The notes beneath the pieces are model-generated. The model did not search any database. It was not told the DNA's origin and saw only the letters and a list, made by a program, of their open reading frames with translations. Source: Hawksworthiomyces lignivorus (Eukaryota; Ascomycota; Sordariomycetes; Ophiostomatales; Ophiostomataceae). From it: a stretch of DNA of 64,000 nucleotides. Position numbers and translations under genes: made by a program. This document shows, piece after piece, positions 12,491 to 22,935 of the stretch (its first letter is position 1; each line of letters begins with the position of its first letter). Location: positions 1-64,000 of the forward strand of contig NTMA01000034.1 of the NCBI GenBank assembly GCA_002917075.1. The letters are read 5' to 3'.

Positions 12491-12562
12491 GGTCCAGTGG
12501 CCAAATGGCAAGGCGCTTGGCTACGAACCAAGAGATTGCAGGTTCGATCCCTGCCTGGATCG
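12491..12562 (+). tRNA. tRNA-Arg (anticodon ACG), intronless
   Basis: The cloverleaf folds by eye: a 7-bp acceptor stem (GGTCCAG with CTGGATC, one G-U pair), a 3-bp D stem (GCC/GGC), a 5-bp anticodon stem CTTGG/CCAAG with loop CTACGAA giving anticodon ACG, a variable loop AGATT, and a T arm GCAGG-TTCGATC-CCTGC. The discriminator base is G at 12562. A run of eight T starts at 12563 and serves as the RNA polymerase III terminator. ACG reads CGU/CGC/CGA arginine codons after A-to-I editing at position 34. It lies at the border between POL2 and the accessory stretch carrying STAND genes. Confidence 0.95.
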
Positions 12563-12570
12563 TTTTTTTT
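12563..12570 (+). terminator. Pol III T-run terminator of tRNA-Arg
   Basis: Eight consecutive T residues directly follow the tRNA discriminator base, the standard eukaryotic Pol III stop signal. A second T run follows at about 12581-12590. Confidence 0.85.
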
Positions 12571-12590
12571 GCCTCGGCTTTTTTTTTTTT

Positions 12591-12881
12591 GCTAAAAAAT
12601 ATTTCTTATTCCAAGGTCGAGATTATTTTTGTTTTGACAAAAAGCCAGTATGCTCTTTCCTTTGTTTTTCATCTTCTTTCATAATAAGGGATACAGCTGT
12701 ATGATTATGAGAATGTCCCCAGCTTCGGAAAGAAATTGGCCTCTCATTGATGCTGCCTAGCTATGTGTCGGATAAATCACTACGTCAGATGTGAGATGTT
12801 GAACTACTGAACTAGCGCATTTATTAATATATCATTTCGTAAATTGTGTTCAGTTTGACTAGGATTTTAGAGCTTTTGATA
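12591..12881. other. Intergenic, no gene seen
   Basis: AT-rich DNA between the tRNA terminator and the 3' end of the STAND gene. Nothing recognisable is seen. Confidence 0.5.
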
Positions 12882-15800
12882 CTATTGTGGTATGTCTAGT
12901 CCCTCCTCAACGGCAGACGCTCCGAGGCTCAGCAGAAACTGCTTCATATCGTCGTTGCCATCGAAAACCGCTCGTTGAAGTGCAGTGCTGCCGGCCTTAT
13001 CTTTGATGTCTATGTCGGCCCCGTTTTTCACAAGAGCTTCTACAATCCCCTTATTTCCACGTTTGCAGGGCCACCACAGTGGTGTCTTGCCCGACTTTTC
13101 CTTTGCGTTCGCATCGGCACCCCGTTTCAGCAGAGATTCGAGCGTCATCAACTCTCCATTGTAAGCCGCTAAGGATAGCGGCGTCTGTCCATATTTGTTT
13201 CTCGACTCAATATCAGCCTTTCCCAAGTCTAATAGCAGCTCAGCCCCATGCCAATTGCCGTATCTGGCTGCCCATGACAATGGGGTTCTACCATGAACGT
13301 CCTTCGCCTCGACTTCAGCCCCTTTCTTGAGTAATAGTTTCAGGGCCTTGTATAACCCCCGGCAGATTACCCAGTGCAATGGAGTGATATCTCCTGAACC
13401 TCTTGGAGAGAAGTCAGCACCACTTTGTAAAAATGCTTCGACGCTGTCATCCGTGCCATATCGGGCAGCCGCCAGTAACATCCTATTGCCAAGATGGTTT
13501 GCTATCTGGTCTCTTTTATCGTTAAAAAGCGCTTTCATCACGTTCACCCCACGTAAATAATTTCTCGCTGCAGCTTCGAGAACGTCATCAGTTATAGACA
13601 CTTGGTCCCTTCGCCGCTCTAGAAGTACCGATATCACTTTGTCGCCCAGGCCGCGGTTGCTTGCTGCAGCCTTGACTATGTCGATGGTGATCTCGATGTC
13701 GTTACCTCGCCGGTCGAGAAGCAGCGCCATTGAGTCATCTCCTCGCGTGTGATTTCTTGCCACGGCTTCGAGCAGGTCATCAGAGATATCGATTTCGTCT
13801 CCTCGCCGGTCGAGAAGCAGCGCCATTAGATCGCCCCGATCGTCGAAGCCTGCAATGTCCAAAAATTCGTCACAAACCATAGAGCCCTGACCAAAATTTT
13901 CTAGACCGAAAGTGTACGCCGCGTCTAGCATCACGTCTCTTCTAATCTCAGCCGTGTCTCGTCGCCGATTCAGAATCTGATCCAGTGGACCGCCTGGAAT
14001 TTCATCCTCCAGGAAAGACTCGACAAATTTAGTAAAGACAAAGCTTTTGCCATAGTCTTGGTTGAGAAAGCGTGCTGCATATAGAACCATGTCACTTGTG
14101 ATAGTAATTTCGTCTCCTCGCTGATCCAAAAGCAGCGCCATCACCTCTTTGTTTCCTCCGCGCAGTACGGCTTCCAGTAAATTTTTTGTGATATGCACAT
14201 CACCTCCTCGCCGGTCAAGAAGTAGCGCTATCACGACTTCGTTAAATTCCTCAAAGATTGTCGAAAGCATATCTTTTGTAGTAGGTATACCTTCTGCTCG
14301 CCTTTGAAGAAGAAGCGCCATCAATTCATTCTTATTTCTGCAGTATAGTGTAGCTTTAACCACGTCCTCAGCGATGGGTATTTTCTCTTCCAATAACACT
14401 TCCATTGCCTTCTTCTCTTCTTTAACAACGGCTGCCTTTAGGGCAGCGTTGATTTCGCCTGTTGCAAAAGGGCCTTCTTCGGCGAACATTTTTTTGATGA
14501 CAGTGACGAGGCCAAGACTGCTTGCCAGTACCAGATCGGAGCTCTCTCTAGCAAACGAGTATTTAAACTCATGATAGCGCAACCACATCCTTCCGGGGCT
14601 GTCATTTCTCGCGCAAAGACGCCGCGCATCTCGGACAGAACCAGTCCCTTGCGACTCACCCTGAGCAATATAGTGAGTTGGCCAGTTGTTGGCAGCATAC
14701 GAGAGGAACGGGTAATCATGATGAGTCTCGTCTCTCTGTTTCGTCTCTAGAAGTGACATCTCAGGGAGTAGTAAATAGTGTGTACAGACGAGCAGGAGCG
14801 CATTGTGGGATTCTTCCATGCTTAAGAGGCCCTGCCATTTTTTCTGGGTGTCAGTTTTGGCAAGGAGAAATTCTCGGGCAGTTTGATGAATGAGGGAAAG
14901 TTTGGAGTCGTGAACGCTGATGAAGAGTCCGCATAGATTCTTCACGGTCGTCTTGAATGTATCCATTGTATACAGCTCCGACTCGATGGCTTCGTGGGAG
15001 GATAGCCTCCTCTTCTGAAGAGCTAGTGACAGAGCATAATTCGCTTCTATCAGTGTTAGCGGCTTAGTGGCCGCAAGCACAATCTGAAGAATGATTTTCG
15101 TCCGCTCTTGGTCCTCGCTGTGGTCCAAGATCTGCTCATATGCGTCTGCTACCTCTTTGGGCAAGCTGGAGAGCAGATCTTCCACTTCCGAACGTTTGCC
15201 ATAGAGGCTTTGCTTGTTTTCGATGATGTTGAAAGTAAGGTAGAGCCAAATATATGTTGATTGTTTTATTTGTTTCAGGCGTCTGGCGATTTCGCGGCGA
15301 TCCTCTGGTTTCATCCGGTAAGTTACCTTGTCAATCTTGGCATCGATAACTCGATCGATATCTTTGCTGATATTCTTGGATTCATCATCCATGTCGAACC
15401 GCAAGTACGCAGTCTTTGGAAATGGTTCGAAAGAAAATTCTAAATCATCATACGGACGGCTTGTGACGAGGAACTTGAGCCTGGTTGAACTTATGCCAGA
15501 TTTGGTTCGGCTGTAAAAATTGCGTAGCTCTTGGATCAGCATTGTTCTACTCGCTTTGCTGCACTCATCCAAGGCGTCTAGTACGCAGATAATTTCTCCC
15601 ACGTTCTCTTTTTCAACGCAAGCGATAAGGATCTCCCACAAACTGGAGAACATGCTCTTCAGCTTTTCCCCAAACATTTTGTAGCTGTTAAGTGCATGCT
15701 TTATCATAGCGCCAGTAAAGTCCTGCGCAAAGAGTTGGTGAAGGATGGCGGCTAGGGCATCGGAGGCCTGCATGCGGCCTTCAACTCCGTCCTTGAAGAA

Positions 15801-17361
15801 GAAATGACAGACAATCGAAGTTGTGATATCGGTAGACAGGTGCTTTTCATCAATGAGGGTTCGTGCCAAGACTGATTTCCCACAGCCAGGGCCTGCAGAC
15901 ACCCAGAGGAGAGACGACGTTCTCTTCCGCTTCCAAGCGTTGAATTTGGAACCATTGAAAAACCACTTCAACGTGCCAGGCACTTTCTTGGAGTTGAAAT
16001 TCTTGTCTCCCTCGTAGTCCGAGGCTAGCTCATGGAGGAGGCTCATCTCCTGCTGGTCTTCATATATGTCGCGTAACGTATGTGCGGTTCCCAGGACGGC
16101 TTGGCGAATCTCCGTTAGGATCATTTGTGATTCCCGCATATCTTGCATATGCCGGTTCCAGTGCTTCTGCAGAATCTTTCTCTCCAGCTGAGGGACGAGT
16201 TTCATGCACTGCCGATGTTTTGTATTAATCTCGGCGGCTTTTGCGCTCCAGTCATCTGGGCCAGTAACCTTTTGCCACGCGCGCGAGAGCTGAGTGCTGG
16301 ACAGGTGACAAATGACACGCGCCTGGTATTCGGCAACGTAGCTGTATAGAGTGACAAGCCCAGACAGCAGACCAAAATGAGGCTCCTGTGCAGTCTTCAA
16401 ATACTCTTTTTCCTCTTCCTTCCAGTATATTTGGATATGGCCGAGAGCCATGAAGCCTTCCAACATCGATTCATGCGCATCTGTGCCCGCTTTGAGCAAC
16501 TGGGACCCGACGGTCAGTGATTTATGCAGCTGCATAGCTGTCAAAGGACTTGAGAGAAGAAGAGGGAGACTGGCTTGAGAGTCGACTTACGGGAAAGAGG
16601 ACGGAAACGGCAGACCATGCCAGCGCAGTATATGGCTGAGCGCTGGCGGCGGACTTGACAATGTCATCAGACCAGATGAGAAACTTGGCCAGCTTTTCGG
16701 CCACCTTGCGGATTTTTATGTTCTTTCCTCGCAGGCTGATCTGCCATTGCTTCCTCTCCCGTTCTTCGAGGAGCCGGCTGAGAATTGTCTCGATGGAACT
16801 GGAGTCTTGGAGATCTATGTTAGCGGCATCGCCATCCTGGTAGCACACAGCAAGATGCTGCCTGTAGTCTGCCATCAAACTCGGCTCCCTCTCTTCCAGC
16901 CTTTTGTATGCTAGGGCCCACAAATCGCGGCACGCGACATAGTCTGCAACCAGCTTCTCGGCTGTAGCTGAAGTGGCCTGGTTTTTCTCGGGAGGCAGGC
17001 TCGGTGTGGCAAGTTCGGCCAGGGCAAGTTCGTCCCCTAGAGAAAAAGACTCGGCGACCGAAGGAGCAGCGGGCGATTGAGACTCGGGGTCAGTGCTGGG
17101 GGTGCCATTGAGGGCTGCTAGCTGTATATCGGATGCCTGTGTGACAGCGGACGGTGGCGCTCCTTCGCTGGGAGAGGGATCGGTCGGCACATTAGACTGG
17201 CGGGAAAGACCAGCTTGTGGATTCGGAGAGCTGTCGCTCTCCAACGAGGCTGCGGCCAGCCCGGTCCTTGGTGTGGCACCCCTAGCGGAGGATGGCTCAG
17301 AGCGCTTGCTCCCCGATGTAAGCTCGCGGACTTTGACGCGTATCCTTGAGAATTTCATCAT
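12882..17361 (-). CDS. NACHT-ankyrin STAND (fungal NLR-like) protein, 1472 aa, 2 exons
   Basis: Exon 1 runs 17361-16591 and exon 2 16529-12882. The 61-nt intron has donor GTAAGT and acceptor GCAG, and joining keeps the frame (SVLFP-LHKSL). STAND NTPases of this type act in fungi as signal-triggered switches in non-self recognition and programmed cell death; that is family knowledge, and the trigger here is unknown. The N-terminus (about 1-120) is Ser/Pro-rich. Next comes a helical domain like the NACHT_N/NWD N-terminal region (about 125-400). The NACHT ATPase follows, with Walker A GPGCGKS (near 470-476) and Walker B VLDALDEC (near 573-580). The C-terminal half begins with about 32-residue repeats of the form MALLLDRRGDEIxI (about 940-1270), then five or six canonical ankyrin repeats (about 1272-1465). 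Domains look complete, so it is probably functional. Confidence 0.9.
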
Positions 17362-19259
17362 AGCCTATCGTTACGCAAAATATAATAGCTCTGGTTTGCG
17401 AAAGAGAGAGTAACTCTCAAAGCGCAACTGCTAGAGCGCAGGGACGCCTACAAATACTTGTACGACAGGGCCGAGATCTAATTGAAAGAAGGGGGCGAAG
17501 CTCGACGGGGAGGAGGCGCGGGTGCACTGCTGACAGGGGTACACCATCGCGCATCAAGGACCAGCAAAACACGCTGGTGATATGCAGGAGGAAGGTTATT
17601 GTTGCATGGTACGCTCAAGGCGGAATAGTTGCACGGATTCGCCGTAAGGCTGCTACACTAGATCGCGTAATGTTTACACAAAGCTGCAGGGCAAGACTCA
17701 TGCACCTCGCGTTAAAACTGTTTATTTTCTTTCCAATTGCTGTCTTCACGAAAACTAGTCCGTTTCTGGGTCTCTGGTGGAAGCACAGCAGCCCGAGGCG
17801 CAAAACCCCTAGATCTCTTTTCAGGCAACATGTGAGAAAGTCAGGATGTCATATTTCCCCCGCTCTAAGAGAGTGTGCCTTGCCCAGTCGCAAGGGTAAA
17901 TTGTCCGCCTAATCAACATGCAAGCAGCCGATTCTTAATTGATAACCATACTTATGATATACTGCGGTCTATGGTACAGCAGAAGCCATTGGGATTTTGA
18001 GAGGGGCAGAGGCTGGGGGTTTTTATCGCAGACTTTGTCCTTAGGGGGTAAGAGGGAGGAATTGCAGTACATGTAAAGAGCGTGCGTCTGCAATCTAATT
18101 AATCTTGATCCTCACCGCACTATCAGCTTTAGACGTATTAAGCTGAGAATTTAAGCAGCAATGATGGTACTTGTAAAATTTGGTAGCCTTTCTATCTATC
18201 TCTGAGTGTTCGAAGGTGGCGAGACCGAATAATGATGGTCTGCCTCCATATTTGTGTAAACGCAAACACAAGTAGTGCACCTAGGACCATGTAATAGTAT
18301 GCCAAATTTAAGACCTATACTCTGTACATGGTATCCAGAGCCTTCTCTGCTCGCTCTCGAAGTTGAATATCGCGAGGAGCCCGCAATGTCTCTTTTGTTT
18401 ACAGCATACACTTCTTCGAGATCCCAACAAAAGCTGGGATGGCCGACAAGCGGAATGCACCGATCTCTCCTCTTGTAGCTATTGCAACGCACCATACAGC
18501 TCCAGGTTATAGGCGACTGCATCCTTCTGACTGTGTCGCGGAAAGTTCGCCAGATATAGAGGAACCTGGGCAAGCTTAACGGGGCAGGGTGTTTTGTGTT
18601 GTAGAAAGCTCTTTCGAAAGTGCCTTTCAGGGCACATCTGCCGTCTGATAGAAGCGAAGGCATCACCCTAAGCATTACTCTGCAGGTTTTTCCTTTCAGC
18701 TCGCCGCTTTCAATAATAATCCTCTCCACTGTTCGTCTCAACGTCCAGAGTTCCATCAAGTTTTTCCGTAATTTCATCGCTGTCTCCGGCATTCTGAGCT
18801 TGCCGTGAAGAAAGTTCATTAAAATTACAACTACGATCTCCGGATACCGACGGTCCGGCAACTATCAGCCTTGAAGACTGTGCACTGGTGATGGCAGGCA
18901 TGCCTGGGCATGAAGCGTGAGGACTAAGAGGACTGCTCGTACTGGATCCTGCCGAGAATTGTCGGCTAGGGACCCGTAGACTCGTTGAGCCTGAGTTTGT
19001 GCTGACTGCGTCTGGCATCTCTGTTCCCTCGTCGACGTTGATATTCGGAAGTGTGTAGAGAGATCCAGAAGAAGAATTTGCTCTGTTCTAGCTCCAAATA
19101 GTAGTGCTTGACTTGTGAAGCACGTTTCTGACCATGCCGAAGAGCACGGCCACGTCGTGGCAAACGTTCGATAAGGATGTTGCTAATCCTTCTTCTCGCT
19201 TCTTCCTCGACTTGCTTTGCAAAGTCTGTACTCGCAGAGGTGGTGAGTGCCGCACGACC
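17362..19259. other. Gene-poor accessory DNA with unresolved reading frames
   Basis: No gene can be assigned with confidence. Minus-strand frames at 18710-19018 (Ser-rich) and 18196-18861 (221 aa, Arg/Cys-rich) are fairly long but show no domain I recognise. They overlap in different frames, and I found no splice scheme that joins them cleanly. They could be a decayed gene or an unrecognised one. The segment 18212-18230 shares a GGYGGYGAGACCGAATAAT core with 22447-22465. Confidence 0.4.
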
Positions 19260-19741
19260 TGTTTAAAGTTAAGACTCGACAATTAATTAACCAAAACCTA
19301 ATTAATTTTAATATATACTTAGATACTTTAAAAACAAAAATCGTAAAATTGCTCAAAAATTCCGTGTTATATATTTTCTCCCCATAAATCATCGCCGTCA
19401 ACCACAGCTGGGTTGTCGCCCTTCGGGATTGACAGAATCAAGTGTTATCTTTAGTTTATTTTTGTAGTTGAAGCTAAAAGAGTACGTGGACATCGACCAG
19501 TTGTCTAACAATCTCTTGAACACCGATATCTTAAACAAGATAAATCGAATAAACGATCCTTAAATCTTTGATCAAACTTAGTCGTTAACACTCAAAACAA
19601 GTAAAGGTTATCGTTACGAGTAGATCAATTAACTATATCAAAAAACCGCTACGAACAACAAAGACTTTACACATCCAACTCGAGAAATACAAGATTAATA
19701 TTAATATTATATTACATATATAACATAAATTGAACTAGTCC
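19260..19741. other. AT-rich decayed tract (RIP-like), 5' remains of a STAND pseudogene
   Basis: This block of about 480 bp is far more AT-rich than its surroundings, full of TTAATTAA/TATATA-type words and stops in every frame. It runs directly into the recognisable STAND relic that starts at about 19742, so it probably holds the missing NACHT part after heavy mutation. The look fits repeat-induced point mutation (C-to-T in duplicated DNA, known in Pezizomycotina), but no undamaged copy is present for comparison. Confidence 0.5.
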
Positions 19742-20577
19742 ACGATTCCCAAAGAGTAGCAAGACCTAATCCGACAAGCCGTCTCGACCTAAGCGAACGG
19801 CCTCTTCCTCTACACAAAGCTGGCCATAGACGCTTTCTTACAGCCGGACGCAGACGTAAACAAAGTACTGTCAGAGCTACCGCAGTATCTCAACGTCATG
19901 TATACGGATCTACTGAACGAGCACGCCCAACAATCTGGCGTCTCGGACAATGTGCAGCTTTTCATTCTACAGACCGTTACCCACGCTACGCGGCCGCTGC
20001 GTCTCCTTGAACTCGCCGAGCTGGTGGATGCCTCACAGCACCAGTCCGAGAAGCGCAATCTCAAGGCGGCCAAGGATCTTGTGCGGTCGGCCTGCGGGCT
20101 GCTCCTCGAGATCCTTCCGGACGAGACTGTCTCCGTGGTGCACAACAGCCTGACCGAGGTTTTGAACGGCGCAACGCGCCCGTCCGATGCCACGCTGTAC
20201 CCGATCCTGGAACCGGGGCCCACGCACAACCGCCTCGCCGTCATATGCTTGTCCTACCCTCCTCACCGGAGGCCTCGACGAAAGGGCGCGCCTCCGTTGG
20301 ACACAAGACACGGTCCAAAGTCCAGGAGAAAATGTCATCGCAACCAGCCAACTCCGCTGTCTCCGCTGTCTCCCCTGTTTACCCAGTACGCCGCCGCCAA
20401 CTGGCCCGTGCCGTCGTGGCGGTCGATCGGGAGGTCGAGGTCGAACAGGCGGACTTGGACTTGGACGCCGCGGTCGCCGACTTGGCGCGGGAGGAGCCGC
20501 TGGCGGCGGACGGGGCGGCCTCGCTGCTCGCCTTGGCAGCAGCTCGTGCACGCGTCATCCGCTTTAAGGGGGACTAA
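19742..20577 (+). pseudogene. Relic of a second NACHT/STAND gene (post-NACHT region)
   Basis: Translation in the frame of 19898 gives the typical region after a fungal NACHT domain: QDLIRQAVST, then ANGLFLYTKLAIDAFLQ, LPQYLNVMYTDLL and VQLFILQTVTHATRPLRLLEL. It continues with SVVHNSLTEVLNG and the C-terminal motif FTQYAAANWPV. It is broken in several ways. In-frame TAG at 19757 and TAA at 19790 interrupt the start. An apparent single-base insertion near 20257 shifts CLSY from LLTGGLDERA. A further shift near 20340-20400 puts the NWPV motif back in the first frame, and another moves the end (VEVEQADLDLDAAVADL) into a third frame. The 5' NACHT part is missing or unrecognisable, and no ankyrin/WD repeats follow. 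It is not a close copy of the intact minus-strand STAND gene 2.4 kb away. Confidence 0.8.
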
Positions 20578-21542
20578 GGATCCATAGAGGCAGGTTGCGA
20601 CGTGGAAATGCAAAGAAAAGCAAAGTTGGATGTGCGCGTTCGCCGTGCTTAGAAGCGGTCTGCAAATCAAACTAGACAAACGCTACAATAAGGGGCTAAA
20701 GAAATAAAAGGAAGAGCAGAGAAGGAAGTGACTATCCCACCTGAATTTGACAAGAACTAATAATACAAATTTCGTATTGCTCCAAGATATTATGCGCTTA
20801 AAAGAACTGCCTAAAATGGAAGTATCGTATTATTTACAATTCCATGTCTACATATCTTCAAAATTTGACGATTCCATCAGCAATAGAGTGACTGTAGACC
20901 GCGACTCCCTGCTTCTTCTGTTTTCGCGTCAAACTAGATGCTTCTACTGTGGCCAACGCGTGGGCATTTTTGCACTTGCAGGAAGGAGCGAAGGAAAGAC
21001 TGCTCTTGTGAGTTTCATTGCCAATTTTATTGGACTATAGACGTTTGTCCCGTCGCGTTCCTTCCTGTTTCGTCAGTTATGGCCACTTGGGAATAATGGA
21101 AAGAAGGTTGGAGAAATATCTTGTCGAGGTGGGTGATGCTCGCTCTTTCCGACCTTTTTGACTTCACATCCATCTCATCGTGAAGCTGTTAGTACCACAT
21201 ATTCGTCTAATGTCCCGTAATCCATGCGTGTTAGCTGACTGAAAACAGCAGGTGCGATACTAGGAAAATTATATTGAGTCGCAGCGACAGGGACCCCCTG
21301 CGCGGTGGCGAAGAGGTGGAGGATTTTGCTCTCTGAAGCTATTCTGCCATCTCTCACCGTCCTGGAACATACAAATGGGGAGGCAACTTCATGCACTCCC
21401 TGGAGCAGGAGGGTTAAGCACCTCTCTGATCAGCCTCTTCGGGGCTGCTCAGAGAGTTCGGTTGAGCTGTGGTGGTCTTGATGGTTAGGTAGAGTCGAGG
21501 GATCAGCCCGTCTCGCTCTCAATATAACGGCAAGAAGCAAAT
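20578..21542. other. Intergenic, no gene seen; contains a strong hairpin
   Basis: No convincing coding region. Short frames at 20747-21040 (+) and 21175-21396 (-) have no recognisable motif. A 14-bp-stem hairpin at 21422-21456 is listed separately. Confidence 0.5.
21422..21456. other. Imperfect inverted repeat, 14-bp arms
   Basis: The left arm CTCTCTGATCAGCC (21422-21435) and the right arm GGCTGCTCAGAGAG (21443-21456) are complementary at 13 of 14 positions around a 7-nt loop TCTTCGG. It lies about 90 bp upstream of the small gene at 21543. It could be a structured RNA element, a transcription-factor palindrome or a transposon remnant; the sequence does not decide. Confidence 0.5.
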
Positions 21543-21959
21543 ATGCCGCAGACAACCCGCACCAGCCGCCGCGGTAAGAGCTCCAGCGGTCAGTGAACCA
21601 CGTAGAACAGCTGCTAATTAGGTTAAATAGCCGCGGTGACGAGGACGACCGTCTGGCGCTACCGCGCCGGCATTTTTTTCACGGCCCTAGAGGCGTTCAT
21701 GATTACCGCCGACGTTGTTTACGCGTTCGTGGAACGCTATTGCCGCTGGCGGGCCCGCCAGGCTCTCGCCCCCCACGCCGCCACCGCCGACGACGACGGC
21801 GACGATAACGACAACGACAACGGCAACGTTTCTGCCATAGGTGACCATGAAGGCCATCTTGAAGTGTGCCCTTCGGGGGCGGAGGTAAGATCATTGTTTG
21901 CATGCGTATTACCTCCCTTTATTTATGATACTAACATTGTGCGCCTGTAGAATTTTTAA
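21543..21959 (+). CDS. Small protein of unknown function, 97 aa, 3 exons
   Basis: Exon 1 is 21543-21573, exon 2 21631-21884 and exon 3 21951-21959. Both introns have strong signals: GTAAGA...GCTAAT...TAG (57 nt), and GTAAGA...TACTAAC...TAG (66 nt, with a perfect consensus branch site 18 bases before the acceptor). All frames join without stops, which is hard to get by chance. The protein has a basic Arg/Thr N-terminus, one hydrophobic stretch (AGIFFTALEAFMITADVVY, about residues 22-40, possibly a membrane segment), an Arg-rich turn, a run of Asp/Asn/Gly, and a C-terminus ENF. I recognise no family. It lies in the accessory stretch between the STAND relic and the P450. Transcript data would be needed to prove the short last exon. 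Confidence 0.5.
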
Positions 21960-22935
21960 AAAAAAAAATTTTTTAATTTAATTATATGCCCACGACGAAA
22001 TGTGTCTCCATGCGTTGTCCCTTTATTATAGTTCTGAGGTTCTATGAGAGCCATCTCAATCAGAAGCGGAGTGCCCCCTCAGGAATATTTTCGGACGATA
22101 TGGAGAACAGGATGTCCCTATTGCCCTTGCCCTGAGAATGCGGGCCTTGTCAAGCAGCAAGCGATTTTCCTGCTATCTACTCAATGGATTGCAAGTAGTT
22201 GATTTTCATTGCCACTGCACTCCCGATTTGCATCAACACATTATGTATCAAGGCTGTCGACGTTGCCCGATTTGTGGGGGCTGTGGACTTTTGCTAAGGG
22301 CATTTCTTGCTCAGCGAGAAGCTATAATAACGCTACGTGCTCTGAGCATGCAGCCGTAGACCGCCAGCTCGGTCGTGATAATAACGTAAAAATAACAATG
22401 GTATTTGGGACTTGGGCAACTTCCTAACCACGTCTGTGCACTTAACGGCGGTGAGACCGAATAATAGTGATCGACTTTCAAAATCTTTGTGAAGGCAGGT
22501 TTCATTGTGTTTCCAGCTAGCAATTTACGAAGGGCAGGCGGTCTTGTCTCACAATTTACCTTTCTTATACTTGGCGACCGCCAATCGACCGCTCCATATC
22601 ACCAGTTGTATTGAGCAGGTATTAGAAGATTTTGCCAGCTGAGCACGATTGAGACCTGAAGTGAGCACATATGCAAGATCAACAGCCAATCGGTGGCTCA
22701 ACATTCACGAGCTGCAGATTAGGAGAGGACCTGCCGACTGAGCAGCAAAATGAGCGCCATAGTGATAGTTCCTGTTCATTTCATCCGCAAAAAGTCAAGG
22801 GTATTAAGTCTCCGTTAGCCTCCAAATTTGAATTGGCGGCCAGAACCTATCCTTGTCTTTGAATGAACCTGATTGCCTTAGAGTCCTAACGAAAAGTTTA
22901 ACGAATAATCAGCTACATCTCTCAAATCTTTTGCA
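21960..22935. other. Intergenic, no gene seen
   Basis: Begins with an A/T run (about 21957-21976). A GGCGGTGAGACCGAATAAT segment at 22447-22465 is shared with 18212-18230. No convincing gene; the last 200 bp are presumably the P450 promoter. Confidence 0.5.

Noticed and set aside
18196..18861. 221-codon minus-strand frame as a gene
   Set aside because: No domain, odd Arg/Cys composition, overlapped by another similar-length frame, and no splice scheme found. Left as unresolved, not annotated.
21636..21950. Single-exon reading of the small gene starting inside exon 2
   Set aside because: It would read through a strong donor and branch site; the spliced model starting at 21543 explains more.
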